In this document: piece after piece, positions 51,317 to 60,611 of the stretch
Layout: each line of letters begins with the position of its first letter
Numbering within the stretch: position 1 is the stretch's first letter
Assembly (NCBI RefSeq): GCF_009729095.1
Contig: NZ_VTGX01000005.1
Location: 434,001 to 498,000 of the forward strand
Direction: 5' to 3'
Length of the DNA stretch: 64,000 nucleotides
From: Mycolicibacterium sp. CBMA 247
GTDB taxonomy: Bacteria; Actinomycetota; Actinomycetes; Mycobacteriales; Mycobacteriaceae
Position numbers and translations under genes: made by a program
The notes under the pieces: model-generated
Told to the model about the DNA's origin: nothing
The model's database searches: none
The model's input: only the letters and a program-made list of their open reading frames with translations

Positions 51317-53362
51317 ATGACCGCGAAACCCCCGGCGACGACGCCTAGGCGCGGCCTCACCCCCGGCGAGCTCGCACAGGCCGCAGTGATGGCGGCGCTG
51401 TGTGCGGCCACCGCGATCATCGCGGTGGTGGTGCCATTCGCGGGGGGGCTTTCGGTGCTGGGCACGGTACCGATGGGCCTGCTGGCCTACCGCTACCGGC
51501 CGCGGGTACTGATCGCGGCCACGGTCGCCGCGGGGACGATCGCCTTCCTGATCGCCGGCATGGGCGGATTGATGACCGTCATGGACTGCGCTTACATCGG
51601 CGGCCTGACCGGTGTGATCAAGCGCCGCGGCCGCGGAACCGCCACGGCATTCGGCGCCGCCGTCGTGGCCGGGGCGGTCTTCGGAGCGGTGATCGTGCTG
51701 GCGCTGACCGTGCTGACCCGGCTGCGCACCCTGATCTTCGACTCGCTGACTGCCGGAATCGAGGGGATCGCCAAGGTACTGGAGCGCATCCCGGTAGCCC
51801 ACGTTGCCGCCGAACCGCTCAGGGCGACCTTCGCCACGATGCTGGACTACTGGCCACTGCTGATGCTGCTGCTCGGCATCCTCAGCATCACCTCGGTCAG
51901 CATGATCGGCTGGTGGGCGCTTTCGCGGATCCTGGCGCGACTGCTCGGGGTCCCGGACGTCCACAAGCTCGACGCCGACAGCGAGGACGATGCGGCGGTG
52001 ATCGCGCCGGTGCCGGCCCGGCTGACCGACGTGCGCTTCCGCTACCCGGGCGTCGAGCGCGATGCGCTGGGACCGGTGTCCATGGAATTGAAGCCGGGCG
52101 AGCACGTCGCGGTGACCGGACCCAACGGCTCGGGCAAGACGACCCTCATGCTGATGCTGGCCGGGCGCCAACCCACCGCGGGCACCATCGAGCGGGCCGG
52201 AGCCGTGGGGCTGGGCCGCATCGGCGGCACCGCGGTGGTCATGCAGCATCCGGAAAGTCAGGTGCTGGGCACCAGGGTGGCCGACGACGTGGTGTGGGGA
52301 CTGCCCGCCGGCGCGACCGCCGATGTCGGGCGGCTCCTGGCCGAAGTGGGGCTCGACGGGCTGGCCGAACGCGACACCGGGGGATTGTCCGGAGGTGAAC
52401 TGCAACGGTTGGCGGTCGCCGGGGCGCTGGCCCGCGAACCCTCGCTGCTGATCGCCGACGAGGTCACCAGCATGGTCGACCAACAGGGCCGTGACACCTT
52501 GATGAACGTCCTGTCCGGGCTGACCGGCCATCACCAGATGTCACTGGTGCACATCACGCACTACAACGACGAGGCGGATTCCGCCGACCGCACGGTGAAG
52601 CTCAGCGGCAACGGCGGCACCGCTGACAACACCGACATGGTGCAGACCTCCGCGGTACCCGTGGCCGCCGCGCCCGCCGCCCACAGCGGTGCGCCGGTGC
52701 TGGAGTTGACCGGCGTCGGGCACGAATACGCCAGCGGAACTCCATGGGCGAAAACGGCATTGCGTGACATCACCTTCACCGTCAACGAGGGCGACGGGGT
52801 CTTGGTGCACGGCCTGAACGGGTCCGGAAAATCGACCCTGGCCTGGATCATGGCCGGGCTGACGGTTCCCACCTATGGCGCCTGTCTGCTCGACGGAGTG
52901 CCGGTGGCGCAGCAGGTGGGTTCGGTGGCGATATCGTTCCAGGCCGCCCGGCTGCAATTGATGCGCAGCACCGTAGCGCGCGAAATCGCCTCGGCCGCAG
53001 GGTTTTCGCAACGCGAGAACGACAAGATCGCGGGCGCATTGGAGATGGTGGGACTGGATCCGGCACTGGCCAAGCGGCGCATCGATCAACTCTCCGGCGG
53101 CCAGATGCGCCGGGTGGTGCTGGCCGGGCTGCTGGCCCGGTCGCCGCGGGCGTTGATCCTCGACGAGCCGTTGGCCGGGTTGGACGCCGCCAGCCAGCGG
53201 GGACTGCTGCGGTTGCTGGAGGATCTGCGACACAACAACGGGCTGACCGTCGTCGTCATCTCGCACGATTTCACCGGCCTGGAGGGTCTGTGCCCGCGCA
53301 CGTTGCACCTGCACCGCGGTGAACTCGCCCTCGCCCCGACTGCCGCAGGGGGTGCCCGATGA
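51317..53362 (+). CDS. ECF-type transporter: fused substrate-binding membrane component and two ABC ATPases (Rv2326c-like)
   Basis: 681 aa. N-terminal membrane domain of five or six segments (residues 15-205), resembling an S component, then ATPase 1 (Walker A GPNGSGKTT at about 270, signature LSGGELQRLAVAGALA, Walker B LLIADEVTS) and ATPase 2 (GLNGSGKST at about 500, LSGGQMRRVVLAGLLA, ALILDEPLAGLD). With the EcfT protein encoded next (4-bp ATGA overlap) it would make a complete energy-coupling factor importer for a vitamin, metal or similar small compound; substrate unknown. ATG 51317 opens the membrane domain. Confidence 0.9.
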   Translation: MTAKPPATTPRRGLTPGELAQAAVMAALCAATAIIAVVVPFAGGLSVLGTVPMGLLAYRYRPRVLIAATVAAGTIAFLIAGMGGLMTVMDCAYIGGLTGVIKRRGRGTATAFGAAVVAGAVFGAVIVLALTVLTRLRTLIFDSLTAGIEGIAKVLERIPVAHVAAEPLRATFATMLDYWPLLMLLLGILSITSVSMIGWWALSRILARLLGVPDVHKLDADSEDDAAVIAPVPARLTDVRFRYPGVERDALGPVSMELKPGEHVAVTGPNGSGKTTLMLMLAGRQPTAGTIERAGAVGLGRIGGTAVVMQHPESQVLGTRVADDVVWGLPAGATADVGRLLAEVGLDGLAERDTGGLSGGELQRLAVAGALAREPSLLIADEVTSMVDQQGRDTLMNVLSGLTGHHQMSLVHITHYNDEADSADRTVKLSGNGGTADNTDMVQTSAVPVAAAPAAHSGAPVLELTGVGHEYASGTPWAKTALRDITFTVNEGDGVLVHGLNGSGKSTLAWIMAGLTVPTYGACLLDGVPVAQQVGSVAISFQAARLQLMRSTVAREIASAAGFSQRENDKIAGALEMVGLDPALAKRRIDQLSGGQMRRVVLAGLLARSPRALILDEPLAGLDAASQRGLLRLLEDLRHNNGLTVVVISHDFTGLEGLCPRTLHLHRGELALAPTAAGGAR

Positions 53363-54201
53363 CCGCTCCGACCCGAGGCCAACGCAAACCGGTCGTGCTG
53401 TTGCGCCCGGTTCCCGGCGACACCGTCATCCACCGGTTGTGGGCCGGCACCAAACTGCTCGCCGTCGCGGGCATCGGCGTGCTGCTGACCTTCTATCCCG
53501 GATGGGTGCCGATCGCGTCCGTGGCGGTGCTGGTCCTGGTGACGGCGCGGCTGGCGCACATTCCGCGCGGCACGCTGCCCTCGATCCCGTTCTTCTTGTG
53601 GATCCTGATGGTGATCGGCGGGGCACTTGCTGCGCTGGCCGGCGGATCCCCGTTCATCGACATCGGTTCGGTGCAGCTCGGTTTGGGCGGCCTGCTCAAC
53701 TACCTGCGGGTCACCGCGCTCGCGATCGTGCTGCTGGGGCTCGGCGCGCTGGTGTCCTGGACCACGAACGTCGCCGATATCGCCCCTGCGGTGGCCACAC
53801 TGGGCCGGCCGCTGCGGTTGGTGCGCGTCCCGGTGCAGGACTGGGCGGTGACGATCGCCTTGGCGTTGCGGGCCTTTCCGATGCTGATCGACGAGTTCCG
53901 CACGTTGTATGCGGCGCACCGGCTGCGCCCCGTCGAACCGGCCGAGACGTTTCGGGCGCGGCGCAGGCAACGGGTCACCAATCTCGTCGACCTGCTGGCT
54001 GCCGCGGTCACCGTGGCGCTGCGTCGTGCCGACGAGATGGGCGACGCCATCACCGCGCGCGGTGGCGCGGGCCAGATCTCGGCGGCGCCGTCACGACCCG
54101 TGGCGAGGGACTGGATCGCCTTCGCCATCCTCGTCCTGGTCTGCGGCAGCGCCCTGGCCCTGGAGCTGACCATCCTCCCGACCAGCCTGCCGCGTCGGTG
54201 A
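53359..54201 (+). CDS. EcfT-type transmembrane coupling protein (Rv2325c-like)
   Basis: 280 aa. Membrane segments in the N-terminal and middle parts, with the EcfT coupling helices marked by ALRAFPMLIDEFRTLYAAHRLR and TVALRRADEMGDAITARG, the two conserved Arg-containing motifs that contact the ATPases. Last segment DWIAFAILVLVCGSALALEL. Coupled to the upstream ATPase gene. The final 111 bp overlap the convergent DUF4349 gene. Confidence 0.9.
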   Translation: MTAPTRGQRKPVVLLRPVPGDTVIHRLWAGTKLLAVAGIGVLLTFYPGWVPIASVAVLVLVTARLAHIPRGTLPSIPFFLWILMVIGGALAALAGGSPFIDIGSVQLGLGGLLNYLRVTALAIVLLGLGALVSWTTNVADIAPAVATLGRPLRLVRVPVQDWAVTIALALRAFPMLIDEFRTLYAAHRLRPVEPAETFRARRRQRVTNLVDLLAAAVTVALRRADEMGDAITARGGAGQISAAPSRPVARDWIAFAILVLVCGSALALELTILPTSLPRR

Positions 54202-55086
54202 CGTCGGCCCGGGCCGAGACCTGGTCAGCCGGATGATGGCGTAGATGATCACAGCCGCCACGGCGCCGGCCGCCAGCCACGGCAGGAACAGGCCGAACAG
54301 CATCACGGCTCCGGAGGCCATCGACACCATGGCGTCCCAGCCCCGCTCGACCTGACCCCAGAAGCCCCGATACTGCGGGGCGGGGCCACCGATCTGTTCG
54401 GCGGTGATGTCGAGATTGACCGTGCTGTAAGCGATTTGCTCACCGAGCTGGGTGCGCTGCGCGCGCAGGCTGTCGAGGTCGGCCTGTCGCTGCGACAACG
54501 CGTCCTCGGCTTTGATCAGCGCCTCGGGATCCTTGGCGTCGCGCATGATCCCCAGCAGCCGGTCCACCGAGGTCTGCAGTGCGTTGATGCGGGCGTCGAG
54601 GTCGACGCGCTGGGAGGTCACATCTTCGGTGCGGACCTCGACGCTCTGCACGGTGCCGAGTTTCTTGAACTCGTCGAGGGTGCCGTCCAGTTTGGTGGCC
54701 GGCACCCGCAGCACCAGTGAGATGTGTGCGCGGCCCGAACTGGACCCGGCGTCCTCGGAGCGACTGTCCACCCGGCCGTTGGCGTCGGCGGCCAGCGATA
54801 CGGCTGTGTCCGCTGCCGCAACCGGATTGCCGGCGGTGATCGACATCGACGCGGTCTTGACGATGTCGCGCCTGACCTCGGTGGGTATCGGCGCCTCCTT
54901 GAGTCCCGGACCGGCTGCCGGCGGCGGGGCCGCCGGGGCGAATCCGGCATCGCTCTGTGGCGCAGCCGGGGCCGTAGAGCTGGGGGGGTGCCCGGCTGCG
55001 CAGGCCGGCGCGGCAGCCAACATGGCCGCGGCAAACAATGCCACCGTCAGGCGGCGGTGGCGGGATGCACTGGAGTGCTTGGGCAT
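54091..55086 (-). CDS. DUF4349-domain exported/membrane protein
   Basis: 331 aa. N-terminal signal sequence (LTVALFAAAMLAAAPACA) possibly with a lipid-modified Cys, although Pro at -2 is not classical. Then a Pro/Ala-rich linker, the DUF4349 domain (about 75-250: IVKTASMSITAGNP, VDSRSEDAGSSSG, LVLRVPATKLDGTLDEFKKL) with a coiled coil (LDSLRAQRTQLGEQIAYSTV), and a C-terminal membrane segment. The last 37 residues (Gln/Gly/Asp-rich) are antisense to the ecfT 3' end. Family function is poorly known (receptor- or fusion-related names exist for distant members). Confidence 0.82.
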   Translation of the reverse strand: MPKHSSASRHRRLTVALFAAAMLAAAPACAAGHPPSSTAPAAPQSDAGFAPAAPPPAAGPGLKEAPIPTEVRRDIVKTASMSITAGNPVAAADTAVSLAADANGRVDSRSEDAGSSSGRAHISLVLRVPATKLDGTLDEFKKLGTVQSVEVRTEDVTSQRVDLDARINALQTSVDRLLGIMRDAKDPEALIKAEDALSQRQADLDSLRAQRTQLGEQIAYSTVNLDITAEQIGGPAPQYRGFWGQVERGWDAMVSMASGAVMLFGLFLPWLAAGAVAAVIIYAIIRLTRSRPGPTSPTRQAGREDGQLQGQGAAADQDEDGEGDPVPRHGS

Positions 55087-55232
55087 CAGCCCAATGTAAG
55101 TGATTTGCTGTCCGGCGGTGCTGCTCTGCTTCGGTGACGCCGTCCACGTGCCGCAGACGGGCCAATTCTGCGTGTGGAGTCCTGCAAACGCTCTATCCTG
55201 AGCGAGGGGACCCTCGGCAGCAAAGGGTTCGG

Positions 55233-58200
55233 ATGGCAACAGCGATCACATGCCGGCAGTGTGGTCGGGTGGCGCGTGAAGACGCCCGGTTCTGCGATGC
55301 GTGCGGTAGCCCGATCGTGCCGATGTTGGTCTCGGCTGAGTACAAACAGGTGACCGTGCTGTTCGCCGATGTCGTCAGGTCGATGGGCATCGCTGCCGCG
55401 GTGGGCGCGGAGCGGTTGCGCGAAATCATGGCCGACCTCGTGCAACGGTGTGCCGCTGTGGTGCAGCGTTACGGGGGCACTGTCGACAAGTTCACCGGCG
55501 ACGGCGTGATGGCGTTGTTCGGGGCTCCGGTTGCCTTGGAAGACCATGCGTTTCGCGCGTGCCTGGCCGCACTGGAGATTCAGCAGGAGGCCCAACGGCT
55601 GGCGGTCGAGGTCGGCCGCCACGATGGCTTGACGTTGCAGCTGCGAATCGGGCTCAACTCAGGTGAGGTGATCGCCGGAGACATCGGCTCGGGGCCGCTG
55701 GGCTATACCGCGGTCGGCGAAGAGGTCGGGTTGGCCCAGCGAATGGAATCGGTGGCCCCGGCCGCCGGGGTGATGCTGAGCGCGTCGACGGCGCGACTGG
55801 TCGAACACACCGTGGTCTTGGATGTGCCTCGGCTGGTTCGGATCAAAGGTGCAGATGACCCGGTACCGGCTTGGCGGCTGATCGGCATTGCCCCGCACCA
55901 GCAGGCCCGTATCGGCCGCGGAGAGGCGAAACTGGTTGGCCGCGCTCGGGAGCTGACGGCGTTGACCGGCATGTTGGATCAGATCAGCGGCGGCCCGGGC
56001 GGTGTCGTCGGTGTGGTAGGACCACCGGGAATCGGCAAGAGTCGCTTGGTCGCCGAGACGGTGGCGATCGCGGTGAGTCGCGGTGTCCGGGTATTTTCCA
56101 CATCCTGCGAGTCGCATACCGTTGATGTCCCGTTCTATGCGCTTGCTCAGTTGATGCGCACGGTGTTCGGCATCGACGGGGTCAGCGAAGACCGGGCGGC
56201 GCGAGAGTTGTTACGCGTCCGCCTTCCTGACAGCGACGCGGCAGACATGGCACTACTGGAAGACGCACTGGGTATCCGCGATCCCGCTACAGCATGCCCC
56301 GCCATCGGCCCGGATGCCCGGCGGCGCAGGCTGATTGATCTCGTCAATGAGGCGACGACCGCGCGTGCACTCCCGAGCTTGTATGTCATCGAGGATGCCC
56401 ATTGGATCGACCCGATCAGTGAGGCAGTCCTCGACGGATTGCTCAGTGCGGTCACTCGTGCGCAATCGCTCGTGCTGATCACTTACCGCTCCGACTATCG
56501 CGGTCGGCTCGCAGATTCCCCCGGCTCGCAGACCATCGCGCTGGCCCCGCTCGATGACGAGCAGACAGCGACGTTGATCGCCGACTTGCTCGGGCGAGAC
56601 AGTTCGCTGGCCAGCCTGTCTGGCCAGATCGCCGAGCGGGCTGCCGGCAACCCGTTCTTTGCCCAGGAGATCGTTCACGACCTGGTGGACAGTGGTGCGC
56701 TTGCCGGTGGCCGTGGCTGCTACATCTGCCCGGACGCCGCAGACGTCGCCGTGCCGGCCACATTGCAGGCCGCCATCGCCGCGCGAGTTGACCGCCTCGC
56801 CCAGTCAGCCAAACGCACCCTGAATGCGGCAGCGGTCATCGGGGCACGATTCGACGAGGATCTGCTGGGCAGTCTGGCCGACGTCGATGAACTCCCGCGG
56901 CTGATCGACGCAGAATTCATCGATCAGGTCGTGTTCACCCCGAGCGCCGAGTACGCGTTTCGGCATCCGATGATCCGATCGGTGGTCTATCACTCGCAGC
57001 TGAAATCGACACGGGCGGCGCTGCATCGGCGCGTGGCCGCCGCCATCGAACCATGCGACGAGAACTCTCCGCTGATCGCCGAGCATCGGGAGGCCGGTGG
57101 TGAGCTCGATGAGGCGTTCAACTGGTACATGCGCGCCGGAAACTGGTTGAAGTTCCGGAATCTACATGCGGCGCAGCTCAGCTGGCGGCGCGCAGCTCGG
57201 GTGGCCGACAGTCTCGATGGCAATGAACCCCGCCGTCCGGCGATGCGGCTGGCACCCCGGGCTCTGATCGCCGGCAACAGCTTTCGCTCCGGGGGGCCGA
57301 TGTCTGAGACCGGCTTCGACGAACTCCGTGGCCTGGCAGTCGAGGCTGATGACAAGCGATCACTGGCAATCGGGACGGCCGGCCAGATCGGGGCGCTTGT
57401 CTTGCATTCCCGCTATCGTGAGGCGGCGGCGTTGGCGGCCGAACTCGTCGACTTGATCGACTCGATCGATGATCCGGATCTGACGGTTGCACTGCTGCAT
57501 ACCACGTTGAGCGCCAAGTACGCGGTCGGGCAGATGCTTGACCTGATCAGGCTCGCCGACAGGGTGATGGCCCTGGCCGACGGCGATCCCCGCAAGGGCA
57601 GCATCGTCACCGAGTCGCCATTATTGATCGCGATGATGCTGCGGGCCATCGCGCGGGCGTGTCTGGGCCAACTCGGATGGAAGCGTGATCTGGACGCCGC
57701 GATGTCTCTGCTGCGTGACGTCAATCCCGCCGCGCGGCCGGTGCTGCTCGTATATTCCTACGGCGTGGCCATCCTGTATGGAGCCCTGCGCGTGGACGAC
57801 TCCGTTGTGCACGATTCCGCCGAGGTGCTGAAAATCGCCGAACAACTCGGAGACGATTACGCGTTGGCCGCGGCCCGATGTGTGCGGGGAACCGCGTTGG
57901 TGACCTTTGAGGCGGATCGTGAGTACGGTTTCGAACTTCTCGCCATGGCGCGGGAAGCGATTCTGCAGGAGCGGTTCATGATGCCGGCGCTGGTACCGAT
58001 CGATATCGAATTCGCGAAAGAGCAGGCACGCAAGGGAGACCGAGACGGCGCCATCGACAGGTTGCGGGTCATCTGTAATGAGCAGTTCGGTGGAGGCGAA
58101 TGGCTGGACCGTGGGTTGACCACGGTCGCACTAGTTGAACAGCTGCTGGCGCGTGGCAGTGAACCGGATCTGGACGAGGCGACCGCTGCCACCGAGCGGC

Positions 58201-58394
58201 TCGCCGCCGAACCTGTTGAAGCTGGGTTCGTTCTGTTCGGAGTGAGCATTCTGCGCATGCGCGCGATGTTGGCGCGGGCGCGGGGTGACCATATCGCCCA
58301 CCGCGATCTGGTCGACAGGTATCGCGCGACCGCGAATTCGCTCGGCTTCGAAGGCCATATGGCCTGGGCCGAGGAAATGGCCACCGCCCTCTAG
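55233..58394 (+). CDS. Class III nucleotidyl cyclase fused to a STAND/AAA ATPase, with an N-terminal zinc ribbon
   Basis: 1053 aa from ATG 55233. Residues 7-24 form a zinc ribbon (CRQCG ... CDACG). Cyclase domain 37-210: metal Asp 46 in VLFADVVRSM, second metal Asp 90 in DKFTGDGVMALFG; the usual VNLAAR transition-state Asn is Gly here (GEEVGLAQRM). ATPase: Walker A GPPGIGKSRL at about 262, Walker B LYVIEDAHWID at about 385. The remaining 500 residues are helical and TPR-like. Unlike several M. tuberculosis cyclase-ATPases it has no LuxR HTH at the end. Probable signal-sensing regulator; cAMP synthesis is uncertain. The stop shares CTAG with the convergent uspC stop. Confidence 0.85.
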   Translation: MATAITCRQCGRVAREDARFCDACGSPIVPMLVSAEYKQVTVLFADVVRSMGIAAAVGAERLREIMADLVQRCAAVVQRYGGTVDKFTGDGVMALFGAPVALEDHAFRACLAALEIQQEAQRLAVEVGRHDGLTLQLRIGLNSGEVIAGDIGSGPLGYTAVGEEVGLAQRMESVAPAAGVMLSASTARLVEHTVVLDVPRLVRIKGADDPVPAWRLIGIAPHQQARIGRGEAKLVGRARELTALTGMLDQISGGPGGVVGVVGPPGIGKSRLVAETVAIAVSRGVRVFSTSCESHTVDVPFYALAQLMRTVFGIDGVSEDRAARELLRVRLPDSDAADMALLEDALGIRDPATACPAIGPDARRRRLIDLVNEATTARALPSLYVIEDAHWIDPISEAVLDGLLSAVTRAQSLVLITYRSDYRGRLADSPGSQTIALAPLDDEQTATLIADLLGRDSSLASLSGQIAERAAGNPFFAQEIVHDLVDSGALAGGRGCYICPDAADVAVPATLQAAIAARVDRLAQSAKRTLNAAAVIGARFDEDLLGSLADVDELPRLIDAEFIDQVVFTPSAEYAFRHPMIRSVVYHSQLKSTRAALHRRVAAAIEPCDENSPLIAEHREAGGELDEAFNWYMRAGNWLKFRNLHAAQLSWRRAARVADSLDGNEPRRPAMRLAPRALIAGNSFRSGGPMSETGFDELRGLAVEADDKRSLAIGTAGQIGALVLHSRYREAAALAAELVDLIDSIDDPDLTVALLHTTLSAKYAVGQMLDLIRLADRVMALADGDPRKGSIVTESPLLIAMMLRAIARACLGQLGWKRDLDAAMSLLRDVNPAARPVLLVYSYGVAILYGALRVDDSVVHDSAEVLKIAEQLGDDYALAAARCVRGTALVTFEADREYGFELLAMAREAILQERFMMPALVPIDIEFAKEQARKGDRDGAIDRLRVICNEQFGGGEWLDRGLTTVALVEQLLARGSEPDLDEATAATERLAAEPVEAGFVLFGVSILRMRAMLARARGDHIAHRDLVDRYRATANSLGFEGHMAWAEEMATAL

Positions 58395-59722
58395 CGGGCT
58401 GCCGCGGAATTGGCCGCCCATTGCGCATCGGCCAATGACGCCTCGACATCGCGACGGCCCAGGAACATCTCGTCGAAATAGGGTTTGAGAGCCTGATATC
58501 CAGCCGGGAAGCCGGCCGCGCCCGGCGCTGTGATGCGCGGTCCGCGCAGCACCCGGAAGAACGGGCTGACATCGACGCCGCGCGCTTTCCAATAGTCGTG
58601 GTAGACGGGCTGGGCGGCCAGGACGGCCGGGATGGCGGCGCCCTTGACCCCGAGGTGCTCGTTGCCGCGTTTGCTGCCCATCCAGGCCAGCACCTGACGC
58701 ACCGCATCTGGGTGTCGGGTTGCTGAGTTCGCCGCCGCAGCAATGCCATTGGTGACGCTGACCCGGCCTTTGGGGCCGGCCGGCAGCATCACCACACCCC
58801 ACCGGAACCGGGCCTGGTTCGCGATGGTGGCCAGGTTGTAGGTGCCGGACTGGAACAGGGCCATCCGGCCCTGGAGGAAGGCGTTGCGGGAGAAGTCCCC
58901 GTTGTTGTTGGTGGCAGAGGCCGGTGGGGCGACGTGATCGTCGTTGATCAGCCGCACCAGATAGGTGAACGCCTCGACGGCCTGCGGGTTGTCGAAGGCG
59001 AAGCGGTCGCCGATGGTGAAGATGCCACCCGCTGAGCCGATGTAGTTGAGGTAGATGCCCTGCTGATCGTTGGCCGCGTTGTAGCCCCACTGCCGGATGC
59101 GGCCGGCGTCGAAACCCTCGGTGGCCGCCGTGCGGCCCTGCTCGTCGACGGTGAGCCGGGCTGCCAACGACCGCAGGGTGTCGTCGGGCCCGCTCGACCA
59201 ACGCAGCGTGGTCAGTTCGGCGAGGTCCACCCCGGCGGCGTCGAGTAGGTCGGCGTTGAAATACACCGCGATACCGGCATCGGTCAGCTGGGGAACCGCC
59301 CACAGGGCATCGTTGCGGGTGAACTGGTTGACCACCGAGGGCTCCCAGGCCCGGGCAGCGTCGGTGCCCAGCGTCTGCCCGATGTCCAGCAGCCGACCGT
59401 TGTCGGCATATCCGGCGAGGTAGGAGTTGGACAGCCAGAAGATGTCGTCGGCGCTGCCGCCGGCCACATCGGTGCGCAGGCTGTCGAAGTAGGCAGAGTA
59501 GGCGACGGTGTTGACCCGCACCTCGATGTCGGGATTCTCCTTGTTGAACTCTGCGAAGGACTCCCGGTAGGCGGCCGCGACCTGCGGGTCCCACAGCCGC
59601 ACGGTGACCACGGTGCGGCCCCCGGGTTCGGTGGTGTGTCCCAGCAGCACGGCGGCGACGAGGAGGACGGCCATGGTCAGCGCCAGGCCCGCGGCCGCCA
59701 GGGTGGAGCGCCTGGGTCTCAT
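58391..59722 (-). CDS. uspC: UspC, sugar-binding lipoprotein-type component of the amino-sugar ABC importer
   Basis: 443 aa (Rv2318 about 440). N-terminal anchor or signal segment (LAAAGLALTMAVLLVAAVLL) with no classical lipobox Cys visible, then a group 1 sugar-binding fold (VVTVRLWDPQVAAAYRESFA, FWLSNSYLAGYADNGRLLDI, GRMALFQSGTYNLATIANQ). M. tuberculosis UspC binds amino sugars. Last gene of the operon uspA-uspB-uspC; the gap to uspB is 76 bp. Confidence 0.92.
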   Translation of the reverse strand: MRPRRSTLAAAGLALTMAVLLVAAVLLGHTTEPGGRTVVTVRLWDPQVAAAYRESFAEFNKENPDIEVRVNTVAYSAYFDSLRTDVAGGSADDIFWLSNSYLAGYADNGRLLDIGQTLGTDAARAWEPSVVNQFTRNDALWAVPQLTDAGIAVYFNADLLDAAGVDLAELTTLRWSSGPDDTLRSLAARLTVDEQGRTAATEGFDAGRIRQWGYNAANDQQGIYLNYIGSAGGIFTIGDRFAFDNPQAVEAFTYLVRLINDDHVAPPASATNNNGDFSRNAFLQGRMALFQSGTYNLATIANQARFRWGVVMLPAGPKGRVSVTNGIAAAANSATRHPDAVRQVLAWMGSKRGNEHLGVKGAAIPAVLAAQPVYHDYWKARGVDVSPFFRVLRGPRITAPGAAGFPAGYQALKPYFDEMFLGRRDVEASLADAQWAANSAAAR

Positions 59723-59798
59723 GCGCGCCCCTTACCGCGAGATCGACGAAATGGTCGTTGCCGCGGTGATTTCACAACCATTGCGTTGATTTCGGCGA

Positions 59799-60611
59799 TC
59801 ACTTGATCCCCGTGACGACGATCGAGCGGACGATGTTGCGCGAGAACGCCATGAACAACACGATCAGCGGGACGATCGCGACCGTGGTGGCCGCCATCAC
59901 CAGAGTCCATTGCGCGTTGTACTGCGTCTGCAGCCCGGCGATCGCCACCGTGAGCACCTGCCACTTGCTGCCGCTGGTGATCACCAACGGCCACAGGAAG
60001 TTGTTCCACTGGCTCACCACGGTGATCAATGCCAGGGTCACCAGGATGGGCCGGCTGGCCGGCACCACCACATGGGTGATCACGTCCAGGGTGTTGGCGC
60101 CGTCGAGGCGGGCCGCATTGATCAGATCACCCGGAATGGACCGAAAGTACTCGCGCAGCAAGAAGATCGCGTAGGGCGAGCCGAACATGAACGGCAGCAC
60201 CAGTGCCCAGAAGGTGTTGCGCAGCCCTGCCTCGGCCATCATCAGGTACAGCGGCACCACCGTCACCGTCGCGGGCACCATCAGCGTCGCGATGTAAACC
60301 CAGAACAGCACGTCACGTCCCGGGAACTGTAGCCTGGCAAAGGCGTAGGCGGCCAGTACCGAGCACACCAGCTGGCCCAGCAGGATGACCGCGGTCATCA
60401 GCGCGGTCACCAGAATGGCCCGGCCGAATCCGGCGTCGGCCAGCCCGACGTAGTTCTCCAATGTCGGTGGCTTGGGCGGCGACAGCGGGGAATCGGCGGC
60501 GAACTGCTCGGCCGAGGTGAACGACGTCAGCAACCCGAGCCCGAAGGGCAGCAGGGTGATCACCGCACCGAGGAGAAGCCCCGCGTAGATCAGTGCGTTA
60601 CGTGAGGTCAT
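59799..60611 (-). CDS. uspB: UspB, permease of the amino-sugar ABC importer
   Basis: 270 aa from ATG 60611 (AGGA seven bases upstream); a longer start at 60638 would overlap uspA by 41 bp. Six membrane segments and the permease EAA-type loop ARLDGANTLDVITHVVVPAS. Pairs with UspA to form the channel that takes sugars from UspC. M. tuberculosis UspB (Rv2317) is about 274 aa. Start overlaps uspA by 14 bp. Confidence 0.92.
   Translation of the reverse strand: MTSRNALIYAGLLLGAVITLLPFGLGLLTSFTSAEQFAADSPLSPPKPPTLENYVGLADAGFGRAILVTALMTAVILLGQLVCSVLAAYAFARLQFPGRDVLFWVYIATLMVPATVTVVPLYLMMAEAGLRNTFWALVLPFMFGSPYAIFLLREYFRSIPGDLINAARLDGANTLDVITHVVVPASRPILVTLALITVVSQWNNFLWPLVITSGSKWQVLTVAIAGLQTQYNAQWTLVMAATTVAIVPLIVLFMAFSRNIVRSIVVTGIK

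Noticed and set aside
49588..51348. 586-codon frame opposite the MFS and marR genes
   Set aside because: It spans two genes with clear families and their intergenic region; composition is typical of an antisense shadow.
58131..59594. 487-codon frame overlapping uspC on the same strand
   Set aside because: Arg/Gly-rich shadow in another frame of uspC, which has full length and family motifs.
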